A DNA stretch of 64,000 nucleotides from Arthrobacter sp. H5. GTDB taxonomy: Bacteria > Actinomycetota > Actinomycetes > Actinomycetales > Micrococcaceae. Each line of letters starts with the position of its first letter. The stretch's first letter is position 1. A model generated the notes under the pieces. It had not been told where the DNA came from and made no database searches. It saw only the letters and a program-made list of their open reading frames with translations. Shown in pieces: positions 17,291 through 26,759 of this stretch. Location of the stretch: contig NZ_KI915039.1 in assembly GCF_000520595.1 (NCBI RefSeq), forward strand, positions 22,981 through 86,980, given 5' to 3'. The translations under genes and the position numbers were made by a program.

Positions 17291-19081
17291 CTAACCGATC
17301 GCAGCGATGACTGCGCCCGCGGACACGGTGTCGCCGGGTTCTGCAGTCAGACGGGAAAGTGTTCCGGATTTGTGTGCGGTGAGCGGCTGCTCCATCTTCA
17401 TGGCTTCGAGGACCACAATCAGGTCACCTTCGGAGACGGTGTCCCCGTCCTTGACCGCCACCTTGACGATTGTTCCCTGCATGGGGGACGTGAGCTCATC
17501 TCCGCCCGCTGCCGTTGCGGGGCCCCCGCGGACGCGTGACTTCTTGGGCTTTGTGCCGGCTGAGTTTTTGCTCCTGCCCGCTCCGAGTCCCGCGGGCAGA
17601 ACTACTTCCAGCCGTTTGCCGCCCACCTCCACTGTGACTCGCTGCCGCTCGCCGTCGTCGTCGTTCTCCATCGCGGCCTGTGGCTCCCAGGGAGCGATGG
17701 TGTTTTCAAACTCTGTCTCAATCCAGCGTGTGTGTACGCGGAAGGCGCCCTCTGCAGGGGCGAAGGCGGGATCGACGACGACGGCGGCGTGGAAGGGCAG
17801 CACCGTCGGCATTCCATCGATTTCCATTTCATCCAATGCCCGGCGCGAGCGTTCGAGGGCTTGTTGGCGGGTGGCGCCGGTGACGATGAGTTTGGCCAGC
17901 ATGGAATCGAAATTGCCGCCGATCACCTCGCCGGCCTCGATGCCGGAGTCAACGCGGACGCCGGGACCGGTGGGAAGCTTTAATGTCTGGACTGTGCCTG
18001 GGGCGGGCATGAAATTGCGGCCGGCATCTTCGCCGTTGATGCGGAATTCGAAGGAATGTCCGCGGACTTCAGGGTCCCCGTAGCCAAGCTCCTCACCGCG
18101 GGCGAGCCGGAACTGTTCGCGGACCAGGTCGATTCCGGTGACCTCCTCGGAGACAGGATGCTCAACCTGGAGGCGGGTGTTGACCTCAAGGAAGGAGATG
18201 GTGCCATCCTGTCCAACGAGGAATTCGCAGGTTCCGGCGCCTTGGTAGTGGGCTGCCTTGAGGATGGCTTTGGAAGCTTCATAAAGTTTGGTGTTCTGTT
18301 CGTCAGTGAGGAACGGGGCGGGTGCCTCTTCGACCAGTTTCTGGTTGCGCCGCTGGAGGGAGCAGTCGCGGGTGGACACCACCACCACGTTGCCGTGTGC
18401 ATCCGCCAGACACTGCGTCTCCACGTGACGGGGGGCGTCGAGGAATCGTTCTACAAAGCATTCGCCGCGGCCGAAGGCGGCTACGGCTTCCCGGACTGCG
18501 GATTCGTAGGATTCCGGAATTTCATCTTGGTTGCGGACAACCTTGATGCCGCGGCCACCACCGCCGTAGGCAGCTTTGATGGCGAGGGGCAGTCCGTGGC
18601 TGTCGGCGAAATCGACGACTTCCTGGACGGAGGAGACCGGGTCTTTGGTTCCGGGGACCAGCGGGGCGCCAACCTGTTCCGCGATGTGGCGGGCCTGTAC
18701 TTTGTCGCCTAGTTTGGCGATCGCGGCCGGTGGTGGGCCAATCCAGGTGATGCCGGCGTCGATGACCAGCTGTGCAAATTCGGCGTTCTCAGAGAGGAAA
18801 CCGTAGCCCGGGTGGATTGCATCGGCTCCGCTTCGCTGTGCGGCCTCGATGATGCGGTCCATCATCAGGTAGGACTCGGCTGCGGTGTTGCCGCCCAGGG
18901 CGAAGGCCTCGTCGGCGAGCCGGACATGCAGGGCATCGCGGTCGGGTTCGGCGTAGACGGCAACGGAGACGATGCCTTCGTCCCGTGCAGCCCTGATGAT
19001 CCGGACGGCGATTTCGCCGCGGTTGGCGACAAGTACCTTGGTGACTGACGAAGGTACAGCAGCGGGAATCGGCTCGCTCAT
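17291..19081 (-). CDS. accBC: Acyl-CoA carboxylase alpha subunit (biotin carboxylase + BCCP)
   Basis: Carboxylates biotin with ATP and bicarbonate, then carries carboxybiotin to the AccD-type carboxyltransferase for malonyl- or methylmalonyl-CoA synthesis. The 596 residues comprise the biotin carboxylase N-domain ([14 protein letters not shown], 17-30), an ATP-grasp with [14 protein letters not shown] and [10 protein letters not shown], a linker with KPKKSR, and a C-terminal biotinyl domain with [10 protein letters not shown]; Lys562 is the biotinylation site. This is the AccA3 layout of actinobacteria. AAGGAG upstream of ATG 19081 fixes the start; the longer open frame only reads a repeat array. 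accD5, accE and birA lie about 10 kb away. A TGTAG-N5-CTACA palindrome lies about 100 bp upstream. Confidence 0.95.
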   Translation of the reverse strand: MSEPIPAAVPSSVTKVLVANRGEIAVRIIRAARDEGIVSVAVYAEPDRDALHVRLADEAFALGGNTAAESYLMMDRIIEAAQRSGADAIHPGYGFLSENAEFAQLVIDAGITWIGPPPAAIAKLGDKVQARHIAEQVGAPLVPGTKDPVSSVQEVVDFADSHGLPLAIKAAYGGGGRGIKVVRNQDEIPESYESAVREAVAAFGRGECFVERFLDAPRHVETQCLADAHGNVVVVSTRDCSLQRRNQKLVEEAPAPFLTDEQNTKLYEASKAILKAAHYQGAGTCEFLVGQDGTISFLEVNTRLQVEHPVSEEVTGIDLVREQFRLARGEELGYGDPEVRGHSFEFRINGEDAGRNFMPAPGTVQTLKLPTGPGVRVDSGIEAGEVIGGNFDSMLAKLIVTGATRQQALERSRRALDEMEIDGMPTVLPFHAAVVVDPAFAPAEGAFRVHTRWIETEFENTIAPWEPQAAMENDDDGERQRVTVEVGGKRLEVVLPAGLGAGRSKNSAGTKPKKSRVRGGPATAAGGDELTSPMQGTIVKVAVKDGDTVSEGDLIVVLEAMKMEQPLTAHKSGTLSRLTAEPGDTVSAGAVIAAIG

Positions 19082-19178
19082 AGTGTGGTTTGGCTCCTTT
19101 TGGTCTGTTTGGGAGCCTAGCGCGCTTTTGTTGTTACTGCCCATAAACCATGCGGATAGGTCGTGTCGAAGGGCTTCT

Positions 19179-19199
19179 TTTTGTAGGGAAGCTACAAAA
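19179..19199. promoter_or_regulatory. Palindromic operator candidate upstream of accBC
   Basis: A perfect inverted repeat with 8-base arms, TTTTGTAG-GGAAG-CTACAAAA, sits 98 bp upstream of the accBC ATG. Its core TGTAG-N5-CTACA, with the same spacing, recurs upstream of accD5 at 30704-30718. The arms are too short and A/T-rich for an efficient terminator. The match between the two carboxylase genes suggests a shared repressor or activator site; the regulator is unknown. Confidence 0.6.
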
Positions 19200-19284
19200 G
19201 ACTCTGATCCCGGGTGGCGGGTCCCGGGGGTCGACCGAATGTGCCACTCCGCTGGTCGACCAAAGCCGTTCGCGGCTGCCCGCA

Positions 19285-19410
19285 TCCACCTGCCAGCGTC
19301 CACCTGCCCGCGTCCACCTGTCCGCGTCCACCTGTCCGCGTCCACCTGTCCGCGTCCACCTGCCCGCATCCACCTGCCAGCGTCCACCTGCCCGCGTCCA
19401 CCTGTCGCGG
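19285..19410. repeat. 14-bp tandem array between accBC and the DUF222-HNH gene
   Basis: About nine units of 14 bp with consensus TCCACCTGTCCGCG (19285-19410). Variants at unit positions 9-11 occur in an ordered pattern (CAG, CCG, TCC x3, CCG, CAG, CCG), which suggests segmental duplication. The 404-bp gap 19082-19485 holds this array, the accBC operator candidate and a GGTCGACC pair near 19228 and 19254; no gene is visible in it. Confidence 0.88.
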
Positions 19411-19485
19411 CGGTTGCTGTGAGGCACAATAGATTCGAATACGTGTTCGGGTAATAATGTCAGAGCAGGGTGATGGACTGTAGTC

Positions 19486-21066
19486 ATGGAATCAGCACAG
19501 GGCTTCGACGCACCCCACCAAGGGTTGACGTCGGTGTGGGAGGGGTCGGCTGCGCCCGCCCCGGCGGGTCCGCGTGGTTCGGTCCATTTGCTGCCGGTGC
19601 ACCGGATGGAGCTCTCCGGAGCGGTGGACGCACTGGTGCTGGTGGAGGAGCTGAAATCCTGGGCCGAGGCGCAGACCGTGAAACTCACCGACCGTATCCG
19701 CGAACTCATCGCCCACGAAATCGAGGAACACGCCGACGCCCCTCGCTCCCACGGTGCGGCCGTCAGCGCCGCTGCCGGTGTCGGTGCGGGTGTGAGCGCT
19801 AGCACAGCTGCAGGTGCCAGCGCTAGCGCCGCTGCAGGTGTTGGTGGTGGTGCGGGTGTGCGGCAGCGGGCGGCTGAGCGGGATGAGTTGGCGGTCTCCG
19901 TGACGGCAGCGGAAATCGGTGCGGCGCTGCGGTTGCCGCACGGCACTGCCCGGACCCTGGTGGAACGCAGCAGACTGCTGCTGGGCCCCTTCGCCCGCAC
20001 CCTGGGCTCGTTGGAGGCAGGGAAACTCTCATGGCGGCATACGGTGACAGTGCTGGAGGAATCCCTCGGCGTACCAAGGGAGGCGCAGCAGGAATTCGAA
20101 GAAAAGCTGCTAGCCGTAGCCGAACACACCACCGTCGCGCAGCTGAACCGGCGGGCACGCAGACTCCGCGAACGGGCCCATCCGGAATCGATTACCGCAC
20201 GCAAAGCCAAAGCCGTCAAAGACCGCGGCGTCACCGTGGACTCCGACCAGGACGGGATGGCATGGCTGAATGCGTATCTACCCGCGGAACAGGCCCTCGG
20301 AATCTACAACCGGGTCGATGCCGCCGCCAGGAAACTCCAGTGTCCCGACGAGCCCCGGACACTGTCCCAGCTCCGTGCCGACGTCTTCACTGATGTTCTC
20401 ACCCATACCTGTACCGGAGACCCGACACAGGGCACCGGCCACCGCGGCATCGCAGCCACAGTCTTCGTCACAGTCCCTGCACTCACACTCCTTGGCAGAC
20501 ACAAAGCCGGCTGCACCAAGAAACCCAGAACCAGCAACAGCAACAGCAACAGCGCAGCCGGCAACAGCGGCAGTGCAGATTCCCCAGCTGGCGCGATATG
20601 TGAATGCGGCGGGATCGACGGCGTCTCCGATCTGGAGGCCTGCGCACCCGGTTTGCTGGACGGTTACATTCCGATCGATCCGGAAACAGCCCGCATGCTC
20701 GCCGGCCACGCCGCGTCGTTCACCCGAATCCTCACCCACCCCGAAACCGGGGCAGTGCTCAGCGTCGGACGCGATTCCTACCGCCCGCCGAAACACCTGC
20801 AAAATTGGGCCAGACTCAACAACCCCACCTGCATCCACCCCGGCTGCAACAGATCATCCTGGTGCTGCGACCTCGACCACACCACCCCCTGGGCCAACGG
20901 CGGACACACCGCGCTCTGCAACCTCAAGCCCAGATGCAAATTCCACCACATGCTCAAAACCGAGAACTTCTGGAAAGACCAACAAATTGAACCGGGCCTG
21001 ATTCAATCCACATCACTCGCCGGAAAAACCTACACCACCCTCCCCGAACCACCCCCACCCTTCTAA
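19486..21066 (+). CDS. DUF222 / HNH endonuclease-domain protein (13E12-type family)
   Basis: A 526-residue protein of a family that occurs in many copies in actinobacterial genomes. The N-terminal DUF222 region is largely helical (about 45-330). The C-terminal HNH nuclease has CIHPGCNRSSWCCDLDHTTPWANGGHT as the beta-beta-alpha metal core with two CxxC-like pairs, then NLKPRCKFHHMLK. Two low-complexity stretches interrupt it: an Ala/Gly/Ser run near 95-125 encoded by GCTAGCGCC-like repeats, and an Asn/Ser run near 350. ATG 19486 is the first start of the frame. Function is not established; mobile-element association is often proposed. It sits inside an otherwise conserved acyl-CoA carboxylase neighbourhood, so insertion is likely. 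Confidence 0.85.
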   Translation: MESAQGFDAPHQGLTSVWEGSAAPAPAGPRGSVHLLPVHRMELSGAVDALVLVEELKSWAEAQTVKLTDRIRELIAHEIEEHADAPRSHGAAVSAAAGVGAGVSASTAAGASASAAAGVGGGAGVRQRAAERDELAVSVTAAEIGAALRLPHGTARTLVERSRLLLGPFARTLGSLEAGKLSWRHTVTVLEESLGVPREAQQEFEEKLLAVAEHTTVAQLNRRARRLRERAHPESITARKAKAVKDRGVTVDSDQDGMAWLNAYLPAEQALGIYNRVDAAARKLQCPDEPRTLSQLRADVFTDVLTHTCTGDPTQGTGHRGIAATVFVTVPALTLLGRHKAGCTKKPRTSNSNSNSAAGNSGSADSPAGAICECGGIDGVSDLEACAPGLLDGYIPIDPETARMLAGHAASFTRILTHPETGAVLSVGRDSYRPPKHLQNWARLNNPTCIHPGCNRSSWCCDLDHTTPWANGGHTALCNLKPRCKFHHMLKTENFWKDQQIEPGLIQSTSLAGKTYTTLPEPPPPF

Positions 21067-21116
21067 AGCGAGACGGGTCGGCGAAACCCTCGCCGTGAGG
21101 TGACTTCATGGACACA

Positions 21117-21156
21117 GTTGTGCAGTTGTGCTGTTGTGCAGTGGTGCGCTGGTGGA
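21117..21156. repeat. 8-bp tandem repeats downstream of the HNH gene
   Basis: Five units of 8 bp (GTTGTGCA, GTTGTGCT, GTTGTGCA, GTGGTGCG, CTGGTGGA) lie in the 108-bp gap between the HNH gene and the convergent maf end. A short hairpin CGGCGA-AACCC-TCGCCG at 21079-21095 precedes them and may end HNH transcription. Confidence 0.65.
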
Positions 21157-21174
21157 TTCACCGTGAGTTCCCTG

Positions 21175-21870
21175 TCACGCCGTCGAGGGCTGGTTCCAAA
21201 AATCGGTCACACTCAAACCGGCCTTTTGTAAGAGCTCCCGCAACGTCGAAACACTCAGCCCCACCACGGCATGCGGATCACCATCCACCCGCGTGATGAA
21301 GGCGCCGCCCAAGCCGTCGATCGTAAAGGATCCAGCACAGTTCAGAGGCTCACCCGTCGCAACATACGCGGCAATCTCCGCCTCCGTCATCTCCGCAAAA
21401 TGCACTGTAGCGGACGCAACAGCGCCCGCACCACAGGCCACGTCCTGGCTTGGATCCCAGCCCGCCCCAGTGCCACCACCCGCACCAACACCAGTGCCGC
21501 CGTCGTGCCCGTCACGCGCGTCAATCAACCAATGACCGGTATGCAAAACCCCCGACGAACCGGACATCCGCCCAATCCGCTCCCGCGCTACCGATGGCTC
21601 ATACGGCTTGCCATGTGCCTCGCTGTCGAACTCGAAGATCGAATCACAACCGATCACCAACGCTCCCTGCGCGTCAGGCAGAGCAGCCACCGACTCCGCC
21701 TTGGCCCGCGCAAGAAGCAACGCTGTATCACCTGGACCAGGCGTGCCGCTCCGCACCGTGACTTCGTCCTCATCCACATCCGAAACGATCACAGTGTGTT
21801 GGATCCCGGCCTCGGCAAGGAGCTTGGTTCGAGCGGGCGAAGCGGACGCAAGGATAAGGCGCAGAGTCAT
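21175..21870 (-). CDS. maf: Maf-like nucleoside triphosphate pyrophosphatase
   Basis: Maf proteins hydrolyse dTTP, UTP or modified nucleotides to monophosphates. The 231-residue protein shows the family start LILASASPARTKLL (4-17; canonical S-x-S-x-R), the DEDE loop in SDVDEDEV, GCDSIFEF as the catalytic-Asp strand, a RIGRMSG motif, and CAGSFTIDGLGGAFITRVDGD. An unusual Gly-rich insert (GGTGVGAGGGTGAG, near 125-138) lengthens it to more than the usual 200-210 residues. Mycobacterial maf lies beside accE5/accD5; here accBC lies on its 3' side beyond the DUF222-HNH gene, and accE/accD5 on its 5' side. Confidence 0.92.
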   Translation of the reverse strand: MTLRLILASASPARTKLLAEAGIQHTVIVSDVDEDEVTVRSGTPGPGDTALLLARAKAESVAALPDAQGALVIGCDSIFEFDSEAHGKPYEPSVARERIGRMSGSSGVLHTGHWLIDARDGHDGGTGVGAGGGTGAGWDPSQDVACGAGAVASATVHFAEMTEAEIAAYVATGEPLNCAGSFTIDGLGGAFITRVDGDPHAVVGLSVSTLRELLQKAGLSVTDFWNQPSTA

Positions 21871-21890
21871 CCACTCAGTTTAAACGGCAA

Positions 21891-21921
21891 CGGGACGTGG
21901 CAAACTACTTGCCACGTCCCG
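21891..21921 (-). terminator. Hairpin terminator after the dicarboxylate symporter gene
   Basis: A perfect 13-bp stem (21891-21903 with 21909-21921) and a 5-base loop lie between the end of the symporter gene and the maf start. G/C-rich arms fit a transcription terminator for the minus-strand symporter mRNA, though the following bases are not a clean U tract. Confidence 0.7.
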
Positions 21922-21941
21922 TCACGTAAAAGCGCTGGAAC

Positions 21942-23330
21942 CTAAGCCCTCGCGCCGGTCAACTCAGCATCAACAACCGGCTCCGTTGACGGGGTGTCGT
22001 CCACGAACGGATCGCCCGTGCGCTTGGCGTTGTACAGATCATGGTCGAGAATGCCTTCCCTCTTGGCCACAATGGTTGGAATGAGCGCCTGACCAGCCAC
22101 ATTCACGGCAGTGCGGCCCATATCGAGAATCGGATCAACAGCAAGCAGCAGACCCACGCCGGCAAGCGGCAGTCCCAAGGTGGAGAGCGTGAGCGTCAGC
22201 ATGACGACGGCGCCGGTGGTACCGGCAGTTGCCGCGGAGCCAAGGACTGAAACCATTGCAATGAGCAGGTACTGCCCAAAGTCCAACTGGATTCCAAAGA
22301 ACTGAGCCACAAAGATGGCAGCAATGGCCGGGTAGATCGCCGCGCAGCCGTCCATCTTAGTGGTCGCGCCCAGCGGCACCGCAAACGATGCATAACCGCG
22401 GGGAACGCCGAGATTACGCTCGGTCACCCGCTGGGTCAGGGGCAGTGTGCCGACAGATGAGCGCGACACGAAAGCCAGCTGGATAGCAGGCCAGGCACCG
22501 GAGAAATACTGCTTCACCGACAGGCCATGAGCCCTGATCAGGATCGGATACACGGCAAACAACACCAGCGCCAAGCCAACGTAGATAGCCACCGTGAACT
22601 TGCCCAACGCACCGATGGTGTCCCAACCATAGACCGCCACAGCGTTGCCGATCAGGCCCACCGTGCCGAGCGGCGCAATGCGGATGATCCACCACAGCAC
22701 CTTCTGGATGACAGCAAGTGCGGACGCGTTGAAGTTCAGGAACGGTTCAGCCGGCTTGCCCACCTTCAGCGCGGCGATACCGACGGCGACGGCGACAACA
22801 AGAACCTGCAGCACGTTGAAGCTCAGCCCGGTTGAGATGTCTCCGGCGTCGTCAAGACTGGAGGAAGCCTCAAGTCCAAGGAAGTTGGCAGGAATCAGGC
22901 CGCCCAGGAACGCCCACCAGTCGCCCGTGCCGCCGGTGTAATCGTCGCCGGTGGCGTTGCTGTTGGCGCCGGGCTGGAAGATTGCTCCGAGGCCCATACC
23001 GATCGACACGGCAATGAGCGCCGTGATGCCAAACCAGAGCAACGTCTGCCCGGCAAGTCGTGCGGCATTGTTGACGGCACGGAGGTTGGTGATGGAGCTG
23101 ACAACCGCCGTGAAAATCAGCGGAACAACTGCAGCACGGAGAAGGTCGACATAGCTGGAACCGATGGTGGCGAGTGTTGCGCCAAGAGCTGTAGGGGTTT
23201 CCTCCGTATGGCCCGTGTACTTGGCAATGAGGCCAAGGCCAAGGCCAACGATGAGTGCGGCAATGATCTGCGGCCCAAAGGATGTTACCCATGTGGGCAG
23301 ACGGGTGCGGGTGCTGGTTTCTGAAGTCAC
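21942..23330 (-). CDS. Dicarboxylate/glutamate:cation symporter (DAACS family)
   Basis: A membrane transporter of 462 residues related to DctA/GltP, importing C4-dicarboxylates or acidic amino acids with H+ or Na+. It has about eight helices plus the re-entrant hairpins: SRSSVGTLPLTQRV is the serine-rich HP1 motif, and a later block contains ATTKMDGCAAIYPA. AATAGTTGAVV corresponds to HP2, and the cation/substrate motif in helix 8 is DPILDMGRTAVNVAGQA. The Met-Asn-rich helix-7 motif reads KMDG, a conservative variant. The start is GTG 23330 with AAGG about 9 bases upstream. It has its own hairpin terminator, so it is likely monocistronic. Substrate specificity cannot be decided. Confidence 0.88.
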   Translation of the reverse strand: MTSETSTRTRLPTWVTSFGPQIIAALIVGLGLGLIAKYTGHTEETPTALGATLATIGSSYVDLLRAAVVPLIFTAVVSSITNLRAVNNAARLAGQTLLWFGITALIAVSIGMGLGAIFQPGANSNATGDDYTGGTGDWWAFLGGLIPANFLGLEASSSLDDAGDISTGLSFNVLQVLVVAVAVGIAALKVGKPAEPFLNFNASALAVIQKVLWWIIRIAPLGTVGLIGNAVAVYGWDTIGALGKFTVAIYVGLALVLFAVYPILIRAHGLSVKQYFSGAWPAIQLAFVSRSSVGTLPLTQRVTERNLGVPRGYASFAVPLGATTKMDGCAAIYPAIAAIFVAQFFGIQLDFGQYLLIAMVSVLGSAATAGTTGAVVMLTLTLSTLGLPLAGVGLLLAVDPILDMGRTAVNVAGQALIPTIVAKREGILDHDLYNAKRTGDPFVDDTPSTEPVVDAELTGARA

Positions 23331-23395
23331 TAGAAAACCTTAGGTCGATGCTTATAGCAAGAGGCGGGCAAGTTGCGAAATGTTACAACCCAACC

Positions 23396-23437
23396 CTGTG
23401 GCGCGGTATTCTTTTCCCCTGAAATTCCGCGCCACAG
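23396..23437. promoter_or_regulatory. Inverted repeat upstream of the symporter gene
   Basis: CTGTGGCGCGG (23396-23406) and its exact complement (23427-23437) flank a 20-base T/A-richer loop. It lies between the end of the DUF885 gene and the GTG start of the symporter, both on the minus strand. It may end DUF885 transcription or act in the symporter leader. Confidence 0.55.
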
Positions 23438-23475
23438 CATCGTTGTGTGAAGTTATTCCCGCTTAGCCTGTGAGC

Positions 23476-23550
23476 AACCTCAAGCCGACCAACCTCAAGC
23501 CGACCAACCTCAAGCCGACCAACCTCAAGCCGACCAATCTCAAGCCAGAA
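23476..23550. repeat. 15-bp tandem array over the DUF885 stop codon
   Basis: Four identical 15-bp units AACCTCAAGCCGACC (23476-23535) and a diverged fifth (23536-23550). The fifth unit contains the stop codon of the DUF885 gene (23540-23542, minus strand), so the array grows from the gene end into the downstream gap. Confidence 0.9.
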
Positions 23551-25261
23551 GTGCCCGGCGAAGAGTGTCCAGACCCACCGAGCCCAGGTTCAGAGACCGT
23601 GTGTGGAATTCGCGCAGGTCGAAACTGTCTCCCGCGGTCAATTTCACCTCGTCGCGGATCTGCTCCCACAGGCGTTGACCGATCTTGTACGACGGCGCCT
23701 GACCTGGCCAGCCCAGGTAGCGGTTGAACTCAAAGTTCAACTGGCCCTCGCTGATGGAGATGTTCTTCCGAAGGAACTCGTACCCCTTATTCGGTGTCCA
23801 GGTCCCGGAGCCCCACTGTGAAGGAATCTCCAGTTCAAGATGCACGCCGATGTCAAAGACCACACGTGCAGCGCGCATGCGCTGAGCATCGAGCATCCCA
23901 AGGCGGTCACCCGGATCGTTGAGGTACCCAAGCTCCTGCATCAAACGTTCGGCATACAGTGCCCAGCCTTCGCCATGCCCAGAAACCCAGACTGCATTCC
24001 GCCGCCACGAGTTCAGGAGCGCACGCTGGTAGGTGGCGGTGGCAACCTGCAGGTGGTGGCCCGGAACACCCTCATGATAGACAGTGGTGGTTTCCTTCCA
24101 GGTGGTAAAGGAGTCCTCACCCTCCGGCACGGACCACCACATACGGCCTGGCCTGGAGAAATCATCGCTGGGCCCGGTGTAGTAGATCCCGCCCTCTTTA
24201 GTGGGTGCGATCATGCACTCAAGCTTGCGCATGATGTCGGGAATGTCGAAGTGGACGCCGGCCAATTCAGAGACGGCCTTGTCAGACAGGCCCTGCATCC
24301 AGGCCTGAAGATTGTCCGTTCCCTGCAGTTGCCGTTCGGGCGAGTCGTCCAGGATCTTGATGGCTTCCTCAATGGAGGCGCCTTCCTTGATTTCGTTCGC
24401 GACCGCAACCTGCTCGGCGATAACACGGTCCAGTTCCTCCACACCCCACTGATACGTTTCCTCAAGGTCCACGGCGGAGCCCAGGAACCGCCGTGACATC
24501 AGAGCGTAGTGCTCGCGGCCAACTGCATCCTTGTCCGGAGCGGCAGGGAGCAACTCGTTCTCCAGGAATGCGGACAGCTGGCGGTAGGCGTGCCGTGCGG
24601 CGGCCGATCCCGCAACCAACTGGGCGCGCACGGTCTCGGGCAGTTCGCCGTCGTTCATTGACGCATTCTTGACGTACTCGTCAAAGTAGCCGCCGTCTTC
24701 CGCATACTTGCCGGTTTGCTCAATGACAATGCGAACCTGGCGGACAGCCGCCACCAGACCGCGGTCCTTACCCGCGCGCAGCGAGGTGATGTAGCCGGAA
24801 AGGGCATCGGCGACATTGTGCAGCCTGCCGGCGATGTGGGTCCACTGCTCTGCTGTGTCCGTGGGCATCAGGTCGAAAATCATCCGGATTTCCTGTGCAG
24901 GGCAGGCCAGGTTGTTCAAATCCGCAAGGTTCAAACCGGTGTGGTGTATCTCGAGTTCCAGGCCCAGCCGCTCACGCATGGCATCGAGGGTGACGGCGTC
25001 AACGTCGTCGGTCGGTTCCAGATCCGCCATGCGATCAAGGGTTTCGCGGGTCGCTTCGGCAAAGGCCTCCAACCCAGCCGGGGAGTAGTCGCGGTACTCG
25101 GTTTCGTGGCCAGGCAGGCCCAATTGGGTGGCAAAGCTGGGATCAAGCTCCAGCAGGGTATCCGTATATGCATCGGCAACGGCATCGATGGCGGTCTGCG
25201 GGCGGGCCGGAGCATCGCCCTGTGCGGTCGGGTTGTCTGAGGCGGAAGTCTGATTGATCAC
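23540..25261 (-). CDS. DUF885 family protein, putative zinc peptidase
   Basis: A 573-residue soluble protein of the DUF885 family, thought to be metallopeptidases because of a conserved HExxxGHH-type motif. Here it reads YHEGVPGHHLQ (about 392-402), followed by the downstream acid motif SGHGEGWALYAERLM. The N-terminus (MINQTSASDNPTAQG) has no signal peptide, so a cytoplasmic location is likely. Domain coverage is full length for the family. The gene is divergent from the serpin pair; its stop lies inside a 15-bp tandem array. Substrate is unknown. Confidence 0.87.
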   Translation of the reverse strand: MINQTSASDNPTAQGDAPARPQTAIDAVADAYTDTLLELDPSFATQLGLPGHETEYRDYSPAGLEAFAEATRETLDRMADLEPTDDVDAVTLDAMRERLGLELEIHHTGLNLADLNNLACPAQEIRMIFDLMPTDTAEQWTHIAGRLHNVADALSGYITSLRAGKDRGLVAAVRQVRIVIEQTGKYAEDGGYFDEYVKNASMNDGELPETVRAQLVAGSAAARHAYRQLSAFLENELLPAAPDKDAVGREHYALMSRRFLGSAVDLEETYQWGVEELDRVIAEQVAVANEIKEGASIEEAIKILDDSPERQLQGTDNLQAWMQGLSDKAVSELAGVHFDIPDIMRKLECMIAPTKEGGIYYTGPSDDFSRPGRMWWSVPEGEDSFTTWKETTTVYHEGVPGHHLQVATATYQRALLNSWRRNAVWVSGHGEGWALYAERLMQELGYLNDPGDRLGMLDAQRMRAARVVFDIGVHLELEIPSQWGSGTWTPNKGYEFLRKNISISEGQLNFEFNRYLGWPGQAPSYKIGQRLWEQIRDEVKLTAGDSFDLREFHTRSLNLGSVGLDTLRRALLA

Positions 25262-25413
25262 AGCACCGAGCCTAACCTCTCCCTGTTGCCCCAGGCCACG
25301 GTCGGAGACCCTGCGGGCACCATTCGTAACCGTATTGTGGCTGCTTTGAGCTGGATATCCTGGACGCTTCCGTCTTGAGTGGAGGACAGGATTGCTTATC
25401 TGAGGGAGAAGTT

Positions 25414-26673
25414 ATGCGTGCGTGGCTCAGGTACCCGGCGCTGGCTGTGACAGCGGTTGTGGCTCTTACAGGCTGCGGATCGGCGGCGTCACCGGAACTG
25501 TTGGCCTCGCCCGATGTGGAACGCGTCGTCGTCAGCGTCGCCGACTATCCGGACGAAGTGGAAGCATTACGCAGCTCGGCTTTCCGGCTTGGTGCAGCGA
25601 TGCTGGCAGGATCCCAGGCCGAAAATCAGGTGACCAGCCCGGTCAGCGCACTGTACGCGCTGTCGATGCTTCGGGCCGGTGCGCGGACGACGACGGCGGC
25701 TGAGCTGGATGAGGTGCTCGGCTTTCCTGCCGCGAACCGGGATGAGGCGATGAACGCCCTCCTGGCGCAGTGGCAGGAGCACGACGGCGATCCCGGCTCT
25801 GTGGATGAGGAAGAACCGCCCGAACAGCCCCTGCTTCATCTGGCGAACGGATTGTTTGTCGACAACGACCTTTCGGTGAGGGAAGAGTTTCTGAACACGC
25901 TGGCCGGACACTACGGCTCGGGCATCTATCCGGTGGACTACGGCGATCCGGCAACACAGGACAAACTCGGCGCCTGGATCAGTGAGAACACCGGTGGCCG
26001 GATCGAAGAAGCTCCGGTTGAGTATGATCCCGACACGGTGCTGAGCATCATCAACACGGTCTATTTCGCAGCGGCGTGGCAGGCACCGTTCGAACCGGAG
26101 CTGACCGGGGACGGGGACTTCAACACCGCAACCGGTCCACGGCGCGTGGACATGATGCATCATGCAGTCACAGGAAACTACGCTTCCGGGGACGGGTGGC
26201 AGGCCATGGACCTGCCCTACAACAACGGTTTCGCCATGCGGTTGGTGTTGCCTGACGAAGGAGAGTCTCCGGTGATGGACGAGGCGGCTCTGGCCGCGGT
26301 AGCCGACGCGATGGCCGGTGGGACCGCTGAACTGGTGGACTTGACCCTGCCGAAATGGGACCACCACTACAAGCAGGAGGACCTCAAGACGGTGCTCAAA
26401 GACATGGGGTTGACCGAGGCCATGGGCGAGGCACCGGACTACTCCGGAATTGCGCAGGATCTATTCGTCTCCGGTGCCGCCCAGGACGCAAACATCACGG
26501 TGGCGGAGGCCGGCACAGTGGCTGCAGCCGTCACACAGATAGGAATGGAGTCCTCCGCTCCTCCTCCGCCGGAGCTCACTCTGACCTTCGACCGACCCTT
26601 TCAGTACCAGATCATCCACGTCGAAACCGGTATGCCAATCTTCCTCGGCACCGTCATGGACCCCGCACCATGA
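25414..26673 (+). CDS. Serpin-family lipoprotein (copy 1)
   Basis: A serine protease inhibitor predicted to be lipid-anchored outside the membrane. The 419-residue protein has a lipoprotein signal with lipobox LTGC (Cys21) and a full-length serpin domain (about 45-419): NQVTSPVSALYALSML, the breach/hinge NTVYFAAAWQAPFEP and C-terminal FDRPFQYQIIH...PIFLGTVMDP. The reactive-loop hinge EAGTVAAAVT keeps the small residues needed for loop insertion, so it should be inhibitory. Counting from the hinge puts P1-P1' near Ser-Ala (inference), which suggests elastase- or subtilisin-like targets. ATG 25414 has GAGGGAGAA upstream. Its stop overlaps the start of copy 2 (ATGA). Confidence 0.93.
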   Translation: MRAWLRYPALAVTAVVALTGCGSAASPELLASPDVERVVVSVADYPDEVEALRSSAFRLGAAMLAGSQAENQVTSPVSALYALSMLRAGARTTTAAELDEVLGFPAANRDEAMNALLAQWQEHDGDPGSVDEEEPPEQPLLHLANGLFVDNDLSVREEFLNTLAGHYGSGIYPVDYGDPATQDKLGAWISENTGGRIEEAPVEYDPDTVLSIINTVYFAAAWQAPFEPELTGDGDFNTATGPRRVDMMHHAVTGNYASGDGWQAMDLPYNNGFAMRLVLPDEGESPVMDEAALAAVADAMAGGTAELVDLTLPKWDHHYKQEDLKTVLKDMGLTEAMGEAPDYSGIAQDLFVSGAAQDANITVAEAGTVAAAVTQIGMESSAPPPPELTLTFDRPFQYQIIHVETGMPIFLGTVMDPAP

Positions 26674-26759
26674 ACCGCCGGACCACTCAACGACTCGCCA
26701 TCCTCGCGGCTTCCGCCCTGTTGATCGGCAGCTGCGGAGCGCCGATGGGCCACCGTTGA
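26670..26759 (+). pseudogene. 5' signal-peptide fragment of serpin copy 2 (frameshifted)
   Basis: ATG 26670 overlaps the stop of serpin copy 1. It encodes a lipoprotein signal of 29 residues with lipobox LIGSC (Cys22) before TGA at 26757. The serpin body continues in another frame: after GSCGAP the shifted frame reads DGPPLTTAPNVERV, which matches the copy 1 mature start. One missing base near 26742-26744 explains the break. It is either a real frameshift or a sequencing error. Confidence 0.8.

Noticed and set aside
19285-19410. Possible CRISPR array
   Set aside because: Units are directly adjacent with no unique spacers, and no cas genes are present. The same holds for the 15-bp and 30-bp arrays.
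19082-19429. N-terminal extension of AccBC
   Set aside because: The open frame upstream of ATG 19081 only translates the 14-bp repeats; a good ribosome binding site and homology support the internal start.
19134-20234. 366-codon minus-strand frame across the 14-bp array and DUF222 gene
   Set aside because: It reads the tandem repeat and the antisense of DUF222; no homology recognised.
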